This document shows, one piece after another, positions 33,238 to 43,920 of a stretch of DNA of 64,000 nucleotides (position 1 is its first letter; every line of letters starts with the position of its first letter). The stretch spans positions 62,001 to 126,000 of the forward strand of contig NZ_RZTZ01000001.1 in the NCBI RefSeq assembly GCF_004005475.1, in the 5' to 3' direction. Source of the stretch: Niallia taxi. Its GTDB lineage: Bacteria; Bacillota; Bacilli; Bacillales; Cytobacillaceae. The notes beneath the pieces were generated by a model, which ran no database searches, was not told where the DNA came from, and was given only the letters and a program-made list of their open reading frames with translations. Both the position numbers and the translations under genes were made by a program.

Positions 33238-34935
33238 TTATACTTTAAACTTACTAATTAGTTCTTTTAAGCTTTCTGCCAAATGAGACAATGCTTGTGC
33301 AGATGCTGCGATTTCCTCCATAGATGCAAGCTGCTCCTCTGCTGAGGCAGCCACATTTTGTGAATGCATGGATGTTTGCCCAGAAATATTTCGTATTTCT
33401 GAAACAGTTGCTGCAACACCCTTAGTACCTTCTGCTAATATTTCAGATGTTCCCGCCATCTCATCAATTTGCGCTGTCAAGCTTTCCATAAATTCCATGA
33501 TTTCCGTAAAGTTTGCTTTTGTCTGTCCGACAATTTCAAGCCCTTCTTGCACATCTAATGTGACTTGCTCCATGGAAGCATTTGATTGCACCATATCTGC
33601 TTGGATTGTTTTAATAAGTGCTGAAATCTGTGCAGACGATTGTTGGGACTGCTCTGCAAGCTTTCTGACTTCATCGGCAACCACAGCAAAGCCCTTTCCA
33701 TTTTCACCTGCTCTTGCCGCCTCAATCGCTGCATTTAATGCAAGTAAATTCGTCTGATTCGCAATATCTGTTATGACATTTGTAATTTTCTCAATTTCCT
33801 GTGAACGTGAATCCAGATTTTTTATTGCCTCGCCAGTTTTCGCTACAGAATGATGAATTTCTGTAATCTTCTGGACTGTTTTATCTACAAAAACTCCACC
33901 ATTCTTGGCCTTTTCTGTTGCCTTTAAGCCAACAGTAGACACAGATTGAGCATTTTGGGCAATAGATTGAATTCCATCTGTAACTTCCCCAAGAGCGTCA
34001 GCACTGTCTTGCACATTTGTTGCTGATTGGTCTGCACCATTTGCAACCTGCTGGATAGACTCGGTAATGACTTCTGTAGCCTTGCTCGTTTCTTCTGAGC
34101 TTGCAGTCAACTCTTCAGAGGAAGAAGCAAGCTGCTCAGATGTTGATATGACTTCATTCATCATTACTTTTAAACTGTCCGCCATTTTATTGTAGCTAAC
34201 AGACAGATTTTTAAGCTCATCATAGGATTTATCAGAAACAATAGCTGTAAAATCTCCGTTTCCTGCCAGCTCCAGGGCTGTAGTGAGATTTTTAAGTCTG
34301 TTTCTAATTGTTCTTGTAAATAAAAAGATGACTACAGTAGCAAGGACAACGACCACAACCAGCACAATAATAAACTTAGTTAAGAAAGAAGATAAAATAC
34401 TGTCGATCATTGCTTCTGAAGCACCGACATACATAATTCCAACAACTTCCCCAGCAGTATCTTTCAGTGGCATATATGCTGTTTGATACTCTTTTCCAAG
34501 TACATTTGCTTCCCCATAAAAGGTTTGCCCATTCGTAAGTACTGCGTCAATCACTTCTTGAGAGGCTTGTGTACCTGTTGCCCGTTTTCCATCTTTCTGT
34601 ACATTCGTTGCAATCCTCGTATCATTTAAGAAGATTGTAACTGTATCGTCTGTTTCCTTACCAATCATATCTACTAACTGATTGTTATCATTTATAACAG
34701 TTTCACCCTTTAAGAGCTTGTCCCCCTCGACAGTCCATTCACCAGGGTATTTACTGTCAACATAGTTATAACCAAGTGCGAGGTCACCCTTCGCTTTTTC
34801 TATCGCAAATTCCTTTATCCCCTTTGTAATCTCACTATGTGCCAAAAAACCGATTACAACGGATAAAACAATGATTACAGCAAATACAATTAAATTAATT
34901 TTTGTCCCTAACTTTAATTTAAGGTTTAACTTCAT
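33238..34935 (-). CDS. Methyl-accepting chemotaxis protein (single Cache domain)
   Basis: A 565-residue transmembrane chemoreceptor. A membrane segment near residues 10-30 is followed by an extracellular Cache-type sensor of about 160 residues, ending [12 protein letters not shown] second membrane segment ([18 protein letters not shown]), a HAMP linker and the signalling domain follow. The signalling tip reads [20 protein letters not shown] (the conserved hairpin). Methylation helices and the [10 protein letters not shown] region are in place. It steers flagellar motion through CheA. Start ATG 34935 has GGGAAGAAG upstream. A sigma-D promoter lies about 50 bases upstream. Confidence 0.93.
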   Translation of the reverse strand: MKLNLKLKLGTKINLIVFAVIIVLSVVIGFLAHSEITKGIKEFAIEKAKGDLALGYNYVDSKYPGEWTVEGDKLLKGETVINDNNQLVDMIGKETDDTVTIFLNDTRIATNVQKDGKRATGTQASQEVIDAVLTNGQTFYGEANVLGKEYQTAYMPLKDTAGEVVGIMYVGASEAMIDSILSSFLTKFIIVLVVVVVLATVVIFLFTRTIRNRLKNLTTALELAGNGDFTAIVSDKSYDELKNLSVSYNKMADSLKVMMNEVISTSEQLASSSEELTASSEETSKATEVITESIQQVANGADQSATNVQDSADALGEVTDGIQSIAQNAQSVSTVGLKATEKAKNGGVFVDKTVQKITEIHHSVAKTGEAIKNLDSRSQEIEKITNVITDIANQTNLLALNAAIEAARAGENGKGFAVVADEVRKLAEQSQQSSAQISALIKTIQADMVQSNASMEQVTLDVQEGLEIVGQTKANFTEIMEFMESLTAQIDEMAGTSEILAEGTKGVAATVSEIRNISGQTSMHSQNVAASAEEQLASMEEIAASAQALSHLAESLKELISKFKV

Positions 34936-34983
34936 GCTTCTTCCCATCCCTTAACAGTTTAGCAATTTATTTTGCTAATGGTT

Positions 34984-35010
34984 GTATCGGTAAAATTAAA
35001 TAAAGTTTTA
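34984..35010 (-). promoter_or_regulatory. Sigma-D promoter of the chemoreceptor gene
   Basis: TAAA (35007-35010), a 15-base spacer, then ACCGATAC (34984-34991) on the minus strand. This matches the motility sigma factor consensus TAAA-N15-GCCGATAA at ten of twelve positions. Confidence 0.82.
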
Positions 35011-35087
35011 TAGCTTTTTAAGCCAATAGAAAAATATTGTTGTATAACAGAGGAAAACACTTCCATAACTTCTATACATTAGAAAAA

Positions 35088-35127
35088 AGACGGTGAAAAA
35101 GCTTATAAATAAGCTTTTTCACCGTCT
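35088..35127 (-). terminator. Terminator of the DUF1593 lipoprotein gene
   Basis: A very long perfect stem GACGGTGAAAAAGCTTA/TAAGCTTTTTCACCGTC with T-rich tail on the minus strand. Confidence 0.92.
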
Positions 35128-35146
35128 CAGTATCCTATTTATTCCA

Positions 35147-36751
35147 TTATTTCACCGTTAAGATGACTCGTTGATAATGCTTTAACTCATGAGCTCCATC
35201 ATCCTGTACTTCTACGATTATATGAAGTGTATCTCCAGATTTCGCATCATCTGGAACAGTGAAGCTAACAGTATCACTGTCCTTGCCTGTTAATTCAATC
35301 GTATCTGTTGTTTCTCCTTCTGCCAGTTCACGTTGAAGGCCAAGCTGAAGACCATCAACAACTTCAGGGACTGTATCTTTTTTGGCTACCTTTGACTCTT
35401 CGTACGTATCTGCTTCAAAATATCTCCACCATTTAAAGGACAGCTTGTCACCATCAGGATCACTAGCATTCGCATGCAACGTTACCTTTTCTCCCTTTTC
35501 AACAGTTAAATCAAGTCCTTCTGTGACTTCAACCGTTGGGTTATGGTTTGCATCATCATAGCTTTCTGCCGTCAGCCAATCTGCACGTGCTGCAAAGTCG
35601 CTTTGAATATCATCGAACCAGCGTGTTAAGGAGTACTCTGCTTCGTATCTGTTTGCGTAGACATTAAAGTCTGTAACAGTGTTTTTATATACCTTGCTGC
35701 TTACAGCGTCAAAGCGGCCGCCCCAGCCTCCATATGTCGGATCCTCTAAGCTTCTCAGTCCGTTGTCAATTAAGTAGAAGAAGGATGGAGAATCACCTTC
35801 AGAGATAAAATCATATTTATTATATTGAGGGTTTTTCTTCAAGTATTCTTCTGTTCCGCGCTGCTCCTCAAAAAGCTCTCCTTCAATCATCTTACCGTCA
35901 CCCATTAATGCATACATATCCATTAACGGTCCATGGCCGACAATATTCTCTTTATGCCAATCACCTGTCAGCTTTGTGTTCAGCTCTTCTGAATGTAATT
36001 GCCAAGCATAAGCAAAATGCCAGAAATTAGAAGTATCATTAATGATGCGGATATCTGGCCAGTTTTTTGCAATATACTTGCTGTAACTGTCATCCTGATC
36101 CAAAATAATATAAAGCACAAGCTTATCACTTACTTTTGATTTTACCTTTTCCCAATCATCTGACTTGCCGTACTCCTCTTCAATCGATTTCAGTGCACGG
36201 GCAGTTGTGTTTGTTCCTCCCCATGTCTGCACATATAAATCACTGTCGTCATCATTAAGAAACAGCTCCTTTAAAAACTGGGAACCATCTGTTTCTTCTT
36301 CCATTTCCCCTACATTTGAAATATTGCCAATCTTTGTGATGCTGCGGAGATAATCCGGTTTTGGGTAGCCGTCTGCATGCTTCTCAAGATTTGGATAGGC
36401 ATCCTCATAGGCATCTATCATATTAGTCAGCCACTCTGTACCCGTCCATCTAAATGGCTCAATTCCTTTGTCTTTATCGCCTGCATAATGGTAAACAGAG
36501 CTTGTTAACACGATTCCTTCTAAATTCATCTCATTTGCATAAAGTAAGTAGCGAAGAACAGAGTTCATATCATCCACTTCTCCATCTGTAGTAATAACCG
36601 TTCTTGCCTTTTGCTTTTCTGCTGTTTTCGTATCTGTATCTGTTTTCGGTTCACTTGTTGCAGGACCGCTCTCCTCCTTACCGTTTGTGCATCCAGCAGC
36701 AAAAAGAGCACAAACTAACAGTAATAGCGTGATTAATCCTTTTCTTTTCAT
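35147..36751 (-). CDS. Lipoprotein with DUF1593 (nucleoside hydrolase-like) domain
   Basis: A 534-residue secreted lipoprotein. The N-terminal signal ends with a lipobox LFAAGC (Cys about residue 21), then a serine/lysine-rich linker. The main domain starts RTVITTDGEVDDMNS, the aspartate-rich calcium site typical of nucleoside-hydrolase-like DUF1593 proteins (Sde182 type), and continues with YVQTWGGTNT. A C-terminal beta-sandwich (VTLHANASDPDGDKLSFKWW) follows. Related proteins are found in polysaccharide-degrading bacteria. The cell-surface anchor and neighbouring glycoside genes suggest a carbohydrate-linked role, which is inference. ATG 36751 is chosen because a terminator spans the longer frame. 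Confidence 0.82.
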   Translation of the reverse strand: MKRKGLITLLLLVCALFAAGCTNGKEESGPATSEPKTDTDTKTAEKQKARTVITTDGEVDDMNSVLRYLLYANEMNLEGIVLTSSVYHYAGDKDKGIEPFRWTGTEWLTNMIDAYEDAYPNLEKHADGYPKPDYLRSITKIGNISNVGEMEEETDGSQFLKELFLNDDDSDLYVQTWGGTNTTARALKSIEEEYGKSDDWEKVKSKVSDKLVLYIILDQDDSYSKYIAKNWPDIRIINDTSNFWHFAYAWQLHSEELNTKLTGDWHKENIVGHGPLMDMYALMGDGKMIEGELFEEQRGTEEYLKKNPQYNKYDFISEGDSPSFFYLIDNGLRSLEDPTYGGWGGRFDAVSSKVYKNTVTDFNVYANRYEAEYSLTRWFDDIQSDFAARADWLTAESYDDANHNPTVEVTEGLDLTVEKGEKVTLHANASDPDGDKLSFKWWRYFEADTYEESKVAKKDTVPEVVDGLQLGLQRELAEGETTDTIELTGKDSDTVSFTVPDDAKSGDTLHIIVEVQDDGAHELKHYQRVILTVK

Positions 36752-36805
36752 GTCCTTATATCCCCTCTCTCTGTAGTAGGCATGATTCATTTTGTTAATA
36801 AAAAA

Positions 36806-36854
36806 CAAAAAACCTAAACAAGCACATGAAAATCCATGCATTTGTTTAGGTTAT
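36806..36854 (-). terminator. Terminator of the unknown protein-SRPBCC operon
   Basis: AACCTAAACAA/TTGTTTAGGTT long stem followed by TTTTTTG on the minus strand. Confidence 0.88.
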
Positions 36855-36948
36855 GCCCGTTAGGTAACATTCCTGTTTCGCATATGTAATGAAGCGATTA
36901 CAAGATAATGCTATCAGTTTATTAGAACGCTTTCATCAAACTATTCTC

Positions 36949-37599
36949 CTATTTTCTCCAATTTACGAGGAGCTTGTATGGGTCAAGCTCCTCCTTTTCA
37001 TCGGGAACGTACATCTCTCGATCATGATAAGGCAGCTGAATAGAATCCCATTTTTTATTTGTTTCTGGTTCACCAGGCAAGCATTTTACGTAAAGATCAT
37101 ACCCCTCCCAGTCGCTAGATGATACAACAGTCCTGCCTTCTCCATAAGTAAGTGCCATATCTACCGCATTTTTCAGCTTGACTAATGCCTCCCTATTGCC
37201 AACAATTAAACTGTCATCATGCCAGTACCTTTGCCCATATAGATGCAAAAATGGACCTATTATCGTTCCTTCGTTATATTCCGCCAGTGCCTTTTCAAAC
37301 TTAGGAATAAGCGCTTCATGAGAAAGATCTGTTGCCATTACATCCAGGTCAGGACTGCTTAATCCAAATACCTCTTCCATGTCCTGCAAAAATTGTGTTG
37401 CCTCAACAAAAAGTACAACTGCATCTTTAAAGAAGTAAGTACGAATTATCGTATTCTCTTTTTTGTAAGTGGCAAAGGACAAGCTCGGCGATATTTCAAT
37501 CAAATCAACTCGCTTTATATGCTGCTTTTTTCTTTTTGCTAAATTGCTTGTTAATGTTGTGCTTGTATCAATTCCGACAAATAACGTATTGACATCCAT
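36949..37599 (-). CDS. Unrecognised 216-residue protein
   Basis: A 216-residue protein with no signal peptide or membrane segment. The N-terminal part looks like mixed alpha/beta (LFVGIDTSTTLTSNLAKRKK, TYFFKDAVVLFVEATQFLQD). The C-terminal part holds aromatic- and acidic-rich segments such as GPFLHLYGQRYWHDDSL and DWEGYDLYVKCLPGEPE. I do not recognise a family. AAGGAGGGG precedes ATG 37599. It follows the SRPBCC gene by 16 bases, so the two are almost surely cotranscribed, and their products might act in the same pathway. Confidence 0.6.
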   Translation of the reverse strand: MDVNTLFVGIDTSTTLTSNLAKRKKQHIKRVDLIEISPSLSFATYKKENTIIRTYFFKDAVVLFVEATQFLQDMEEVFGLSSPDLDVMATDLSHEALIPKFEKALAEYNEGTIIGPFLHLYGQRYWHDDSLIVGNREALVKLKNAVDMALTYGEGRTVVSSSDWEGYDLYVKCLPGEPETNKKWDSIQLPYHDREMYVPDEKEELDPYKLLVNWRK

Positions 37600-37615
37600 G
37601 ATAATCCCCTCCTTT

Positions 37616-38089
37616 TCATGGCTTCATTTGCTGATATTTGCCGTATAATTCCACCCACTTATCCGTCGGAAAATCGATTACTTCCCCGTCCAGTAAAGAA
37701 GTTAACACATCTAAAGATACATGCCAACCAGCTAAATCTTTAGGCGTATGATCTGTCCAGTGAGGGATAGATTCCAATAATACAAGGCTGCAGCCTGCAC
37801 TAGTTGGAGATATCTCGAATCGGACACTTCCCTCCCCCCATTCGTATTCAAGGAGATCGCCTTCCTTGAAATCCAAGATTTGCATTTCAATAGAAGTATC
37901 TGTTCCATCCCTCATATAAAAGCGGATGCAGCCCCCTATACGAAGGTCTTCTGCCTCAAGATTATGAAACCATGCTGCTAATTTTTCGTTTTCTGTCAAT
38001 GCAGACCATACTTGTTCCACTTTATAACAAAAGTTACGTTCAAATATTGCTGTATAGCCTTCTTCGCTTTTTTTTATGTCTGCGAGCAT
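37616..38089 (-). CDS. SRPBCC (AHSA1-like) domain protein
   Basis: A 157-residue protein of the SRPBCC/START superfamily, AHSA1 type. The landmarks are the N-terminal strand YTAIFERNFCYKVEQVWSALT, then LAAWFHN and GGCIRFYMRDG, and the WHVSLDVLTSLLDGE helix near the end. Such folds form a hydrophobic pocket and bind lipids or other small molecules; the ligand here is unknown. AAAGGAG precedes ATG 38089. It leads a two-gene operon. Confidence 0.82.
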   Translation of the reverse strand: MLADIKKSEEGYTAIFERNFCYKVEQVWSALTENEKLAAWFHNLEAEDLRIGGCIRFYMRDGTDTSIEMQILDFKEGDLLEYEWGEGSVRFEISPTSAGCSLVLLESIPHWTDHTPKDLAGWHVSLDVLTSLLDGEVIDFPTDKWVELYGKYQQMKP

Positions 38090-38256
38090 CTTTTCTTTCT
38101 CCTTTCATCCTAATGTCCACTGTTTCTTTATTATAAACTGACAAATATATTTTGAATATTATCCATGGAAACAATTAGTATATTTTATCCTTTTTTACAC
38201 ATAATAATCTCGTGCAAGAAGGCGCAATCGGACAAGAAAGAGAGAGTACTTCCCAG

Positions 38257-39357
38257 ATGATGAAGGAAAATATATCGTTAAATCAACTGCTTGCTTTAAT
38301 CATTGGCTTTAATTTGGGAAGTTCTGTTGTGCTTGGAATTGGTCTTCTAGGAAAACAAGCAGCATGGATAGTAGTCCTCTTCTCTTCCTTTATTGGCTTA
38401 GTAATTGTGTTAGCCTATTATTTTATGTCCACATTTTCTCCAGATAAGAATTTATATGAGCTAATGGAAACCTGTATCGGCAGACCACTCGCTGTTGTAG
38501 GCAGTCTTATTTATGTCCTATATTTTTTTTATATGGCATGCAGGGTCATCCGAGATTTTATTGAGCTGACCTCAACTGTCATATTGCCAATCACGCCGAT
38601 CGAGGTTCTAACATTAGCATTGGTATTAATCATCGGTTATATATTATATTTAGGTGTTGAAGTACTTGGGAGAACAACGGAAATTTTCACTCCATATTCG
38701 GTTGTTTTTATCATCTTATTGGCCATTTTTCTTTATGCGAGTAAAAACTTCTCTCTTGATAAAGTTACGCCAATATTGCCGGATGGTGTGAAACCGTTAA
38801 TAAAGATTATTTTTCCGTACGAGCTTGTACGTCCATACGGACAAATTATCGCATTCACTTGTATATTTCCATTAGTAGGAAACTTTAAAAAAGGCAATAA
38901 AGTTTTAATTTTTGCGATTGCTCTATCCTCTTTTTTTTTAACGGTCGCAACATTGTTTGTCAGCCTTTCACTAGGAAGCAATATTGCATCAAGAGCAGTC
39001 TTTCCCTTATTAAGTGCGACTCGTTTAATCTCAATTGGTGAATTTATTGAACGTATCGATGCATTTACTGTTTTCATTATTATGCTGGGTATCCTCGTAA
39101 AAAGTTCTGTCTTTATTTTTGCAGGATTAAAGGGTTTAGAATATATATGTCATATCCCCTATAGATTCTTCATCATGCCTGTTGTGTGCATTATTTCTCT
39201 GTTCACCGTGTTTATCGGCAGAGGAATAACGGACCATGTACAGGAAGGTTTTAAAGTAGTGCCATTCCTTTTAAACCTGCCATTGCAATTCCTTGTTCCA
39301 GTTATCCTGTTGGTCATTTTATTAGGGAAAAAGGCAACAGGTAAACTAAAAAACTAA
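38257..39357 (+). CDS. GerAB-type spore germination permease (second orphan copy)
   Basis: A 366-residue membrane protein, about half identical to the permease at 8117-9223 by eye (shared ISLxQLxAL, FNLGSS, PDKNLYxxxE, RxVRDFxELTS, LGRTTE and LISIGEFIERID-type blocks). It would form the germinant-binding membrane subunit of a spore germination receptor. No A or C subunit gene is adjacent. The start is placed at ATG 38257, which aligns with the paralogue; an upstream GTG at 38212 has no ribosome binding site. Confidence 0.85.
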   Translation: MMKENISLNQLLALIIGFNLGSSVVLGIGLLGKQAAWIVVLFSSFIGLVIVLAYYFMSTFSPDKNLYELMETCIGRPLAVVGSLIYVLYFFYMACRVIRDFIELTSTVILPITPIEVLTLALVLIIGYILYLGVEVLGRTTEIFTPYSVVFIILLAIFLYASKNFSLDKVTPILPDGVKPLIKIIFPYELVRPYGQIIAFTCIFPLVGNFKKGNKVLIFAIALSSFFLTVATLFVSLSLGSNIASRAVFPLLSATRLISIGEFIERIDAFTVFIIMLGILVKSSVFIFAGLKGLEYICHIPYRFFIMPVVCIISLFTVFIGRGITDHVQEGFKVVPFLLNLPLQFLVPVILLVILLGKKATGKLKN

Positions 39358-39365
39358 CAAAACAA

Positions 39366-39398
39366 AAACAGTGCCTTCCAAGAAGACACTGTTTTTTT
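39366..39398. terminator. Bidirectional terminator between convergent genes
   Basis: AAAAACAGTG/CACTGTTTTT stem with T runs on both strands, between the permease and the 6-phospho-beta-glucosidase. Confidence 0.88.
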
Positions 39399-39401
39399 CT
39401 A

Positions 39402-40892
<1,491 letters not shown>

Positions 40893-40910
40893 CTAGCATT
40901 TTTTAAATAA

Positions 40911-40934
40911 AACTGGTCTGATTAAGACTAGCTT
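40911..40934. promoter_or_regulatory. Palindromic operator-like site 1
   Basis: AACTGGTCT, five bases, then AGACTAGCTT: an imperfect inverted repeat about 60 bases before the glucosidase start, overlapping the region upstream of a TATGAT -10 candidate at 40889-40894 on the minus strand. Confidence 0.6.
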
Positions 40935-41035
40935 TCCAATTAGACATTTTCGAAATGATCCGCTTTAAAAAGGGAAGCTTTATTAGAGACATAATATAAG
41001 GCACTTATTCATAATCAGTTGCTGTCAAGTGCTTA

Positions 41036-41058
41036 AACTGGTCTGGTTGAGACCAGTT
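41036..41058. promoter_or_regulatory. Palindromic operator-like site 2
   Basis: AACTGGTCT-N5-AGACCAGTT, a perfect 9-bp inverted repeat that overlaps the stop codon of the RpiR gene. No T run follows, so it is not a terminator. The half-site ACTGGTCT is shared with site 1. Confidence 0.65.
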
Positions 41059-41797
41059 AATAGCGATAAAACAGCACATCAAACAGCCTCAATAGTGTAT
41101 AGCTGCTGACACTTGAGTTCTCTATTTTGCCACATTGGATAATTTCATCAAAAACGGCTAATTTGCCAAGCTCACCAGAGAAAGTAATCAGCAGTTTTTG
41201 ACCTTTTGCTGCTTTAAATTTTTCTATGAACGGAAAATACGAAGATAAAATATTACCTTGAATCGATATTGTAATAATTAAATCATCCTCATCCAGTTCT
41301 GTTAAGGCATCCATCTGCTTAAAAAAGTTAGTGCCGCATTCACTTAATTTCCCTAATAGAAGCAGCTTTTTCTGCAGCTCCATTGCTTGAACTTGGTATT
41401 TCTCAAATCCTAAAATAATAATTCTGTTTGACTTTTTAATACGCTGAACGATGCGATCAATTTGTTCAGTCGGAATTTGATCAATAATGGCCAAGTTTTC
41501 ATTTAATTGCATAAACAGCTCATTTGTATGTAGTGGTGTATTATTCGCTTCATGTAATGATGCACCAACTGGAATGTTGACACTGTTGCGCATACTTGAA
41601 AAATTGCGAAAACCGATTCTTTTGCAAAAACGGTTAATCGTTGATGGCGCCACATGGCAAGCCTCTGCCGCACTTTCTAGTGAAAAGCTTTCCAATTCAT
41701 GAATATGTTCTAAAAGACCTTTTGCGACATGATAATTAATATCTTTGTTCAAGGAATTATTAATATATGCCAACAGCGTATAAATCAGCTGCTCCAT
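41057..41797 (-). CDS. RpiR (MurR) family transcriptional regulator
   Basis: A 246-residue regulator with an N-terminal RpiR helix-turn-helix (SLESAAEACHVAPSTINRFCKRIGF) and a C-terminal SIS sugar-phosphate-binding domain (NRIIILGFEKYQ, then DEDDLIITISIQGN). It would sense a phosphosugar and control the 6-phospho-beta-glucosidase gene downstream. ATG 41797 has GAGGTGG in front; the frame could be extended by three codons to a GTG that is part of this site. The paired palindromes flanking the promoter are candidate binding sites. Confidence 0.9.
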   Translation of the reverse strand: MEQLIYTLLAYINNSLNKDINYHVAKGLLEHIHELESFSLESAAEACHVAPSTINRFCKRIGFRNFSSMRNSVNIPVGASLHEANNTPLHTNELFMQLNENLAIIDQIPTEQIDRIVQRIKKSNRIIILGFEKYQVQAMELQKKLLLLGKLSECGTNFFKQMDALTELDEDDLIITISIQGNILSSYFPFIEKFKAAKGQKLLITFSGELGKLAVFDEIIQCGKIENSSVSSYTLLRLFDVLFYRY

Positions 41798-41898
41798 TTT
41801 TACCACCTCGAATGCAATTCTACCATAATTTCCGCAGTTGCTGAAACTTTTGCACGAAGCAATTGCCGTTAATAATTGTAGGGGTGTTTAGTTGCTGT

Positions 41899-42774
41899 TT
41901 ATGAAAGCCCCGCGATTTTTTCTTTAAAAAAAGAAATGAATAAATTTACTTCCTCTGTTTTTACCTTTGATAATAAATAAGTTGACGAAGCTGGTGGCAA
42001 AACTTTATCTGGTCTCACTTCCATCAGCTTTTTCTCATTTAGTTCTTCCATAACAGTAGTATAAGGAAGATATGATACGCCAAGTCCTTGTTCAATAAAG
42101 CGTTTTGTTATTTCCATTTGATTAACCTTCATTGTCCTGATAAACGGATAGCTTCCTTTAACAGTCCGCTGTAATTCCTCCCAGTACTCTGGATGATTAT
42201 GAGTAATGAGCCTGAATGTCGTTAATACATGCTGTTCACTTAATTTTAAAGTCTCATGATATGGTGCGACGAGTATCACTCTGTCCTTATGGAGCGCTTC
42301 AACCTGAACAGTGGATTGTATAGGCTTTAGTCTGGATATTCCAATATCTGCCCTCGACATACTTATTTCTTCCCCAATTTCATAAGAGCTGACAATATGC
42401 ACAAGCACCTCGATATCTGGATATTCATCCATAAACTTTCGCAAAATCATTGGCAGGATACTCGAGGCAATTTGTGGTGCTGCTGCAATGACAAGCTTCC
42501 TCACATATCCTTGCTTCCATGCCTCAAAACCCTCTAAGCCTTGTTCGTATTGATGAAAAATCTCTTTTGCAACTGGAAGAAAATGATGCCCTGCTTGTGT
42601 AAGTACGATTTTTTTGCCAACTCTATCAAACAACTCTATATTCACGGTTTCTTCTAATCTCTTAATATGCTTCGTAATCGCAGGCTGTGTCAAAAAAAGC
42701 TCTTCTGAAGCAATTCGGAAATTTTCATGCTCTGCTGCCACAATAAATGTTTTTAGCCACTTAATATCCATCAT
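41899..42774 (-). CDS. LysR family transcriptional regulator
   Basis: A 291-residue LysR regulator. The N-terminal winged helix-turn-helix is at residues 1-60 (FRIASEELFLTQPAITKHIKRLE), and the effector-binding domain follows (LVIAAAPQIASSILPMIL). It is divergent from a methyltransferase gene, and a LysR-type box sits in the 119 bases between them. This is the classic layout in which the regulator controls the divergent gene and itself. The first codons are ATGATG, and either could be used. Confidence 0.9.
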   Translation of the reverse strand: MMDIKWLKTFIVAAEHENFRIASEELFLTQPAITKHIKRLEETVNIELFDRVGKKIVLTQAGHHFLPVAKEIFHQYEQGLEGFEAWKQGYVRKLVIAAAPQIASSILPMILRKFMDEYPDIEVLVHIVSSYEIGEEISMSRADIGISRLKPIQSTVQVEALHKDRVILVAPYHETLKLSEQHVLTTFRLITHNHPEYWEELQRTVKGSYPFIRTMKVNQMEITKRFIEQGLGVSYLPYTTVMEELNEKKLMEVRPDKVLPPASSTYLLSKVKTEEVNLFISFFKEKIAGLS

Positions 42775-42785
42775 ACCTGCTCTCT

Positions 42786-42802
42786 AATAACCAACTGTTA
42801 TT
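42786..42802. promoter_or_regulatory. LysR-type box in the divergent promoter region
   Basis: AATAAC-CAACT-GTTATT: a 6-5-6 inverted repeat in the T-N11-A format of LysR-regulator sites, 12 bases before the LysR gene start and about 92 before the methyltransferase start. Confidence 0.72.
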
Positions 42803-42893
42803 AATTTCTTCATTTTTTGTTAATTTTCAGGTTTAATCCTTTTTATTATAATCTACTTACAGGAAATCACCTATTAGAAAAGGAGGAACTACA

Positions 42894-43664
42894 ATGAAGA
42901 CATTTAAGCAGGATCCATGGAATGCAAGCTTATATGATGGAAAACATTCATTCGTATCAAATTTTGGAGAAGGTCTTGTCAGTCTTCTATCCCCTAGTCC
43001 AGGAGAAAAAATTTTAGATCTTGGCTGTGGAACAGGGGACCTTGCAAACAGTTTGGCAAAATACGATTGTGAGGTGATTGGTATTGATAATTCACCAAAT
43101 ATGATTGCACTAGCACAAAAAAAATACCCACATATTCCGTTCTTTGTAGAGGATGCCACTGCCTTACCATATGAATCGCGATTTACTGCTGTCTTTTCTA
43201 ATGCGGCACTTCATTGGATAAAATCGCCAAAGCAAGCCTTAGCTAGCATTTATAGCAGTTTGCAGCAAGGAGGACGTTTTGTCGCTGAATTTGGCGGCAA
43301 AGGAAATGTACAAATAATTACAGATGCTATTATAGAGGAATTTGCAGAACAAGGAATCAGCTTTAACTGGGCAAATTTCCCCTGGTATTTTCCGAGCATC
43401 GCAGAGTATACCCAACTTATGGAGGAAGCAGGATTCCGTGTCGTCTTCGCTCAACATTATGACAGACCCACTTCATTAGATGGGGAAAATGGGTTAAACA
43501 ATTGGATAGAAATGTTTGGGGATTCCTTCTTTAAAGGAGTTTCAGAATCAAAAAAAGAAATGCTCATCCGAAATGTTGCCGATAAATTACATGCAGATGT
43601 ATTTAAAGATGGATCATGGCTTATTGACTATAAACGACTTCGCGTTATTGGCATTAAGGAATGA
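42894..43664 (+). CDS. Class I SAM-dependent methyltransferase
   Basis: A 256-residue methyltransferase of the trans-aconitate methyltransferase-like group. Motif I is ILDLGCGTGDLANSL at residues 40-54, followed by acidic VIGIDNSPNM and FVEDATALPYE (motif II). Motif IV reads AVFSNAALHWI. The methyl acceptor is unknown; a small carboxylic acid is possible by similarity. AAAGGAGG precedes ATG 42894. It is divergent from and probably controlled by the LysR gene. Confidence 0.87.
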   Translation: MKTFKQDPWNASLYDGKHSFVSNFGEGLVSLLSPSPGEKILDLGCGTGDLANSLAKYDCEVIGIDNSPNMIALAQKKYPHIPFFVEDATALPYESRFTAVFSNAALHWIKSPKQALASIYSSLQQGGRFVAEFGGKGNVQIITDAIIEEFAEQGISFNWANFPWYFPSIAEYTQLMEEAGFRVVFAQHYDRPTSLDGENGLNNWIEMFGDSFFKGVSESKKEMLIRNVADKLHADVFKDGSWLIDYKRLRVIGIKE

Positions 43665-43667
43665 GCA

Positions 43668-43919
43668 AAAGAGGCTGGGACAAAACAAAAGATAAGCTTT
43701 CTAAACACGAATAATAGAATTACAACTCAATTTGAAAAATGAAGGTTGGGTCTAAATAGAATGTTGAGTTAAAGTTAGTTCGTTTCATTGCGCTGCACTA
43801 AAATTTCTAATTTTTTGTATTTAAACTAAAAACAAAAAACCGGACTATTTAATCAATAGTTGATTAAGTAGTTCGGTCTTTACGCTGGTTCACATACTTT
43901 TGTCCCAGCCTCTTTTTTG
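43668..43919. repeat. Dispersed repeat element, intact copy B with terminal inverted repeats
   Basis: A 250-base element fills the gap between two convergent genes. The left end AAGAGGCTGGGACAAAA (43668-43685) is an inverted copy of TTTTGTCCCAGCCTCTT (43898-43917). Inside are TTAGTTCGTTTCATTGCGCT and a strong hairpin at 43836-43880 that acts as minus-strand terminator (T run 43825-43835). The outer ends can pair to form a long stem. It resembles the copy at 24557-24898. Confidence 0.75.
43828..43880 (-). terminator. Terminator within the repeat, serving the AHSA1-like gene
   Basis: AAGACCGAACTA(C)TTAATCA / TTGATTAAATAGTCCGGTTTT stem followed by TTTGTTTTTAG on the minus strand. Confidence 0.8.
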
Positions 43920-43920
43920 T

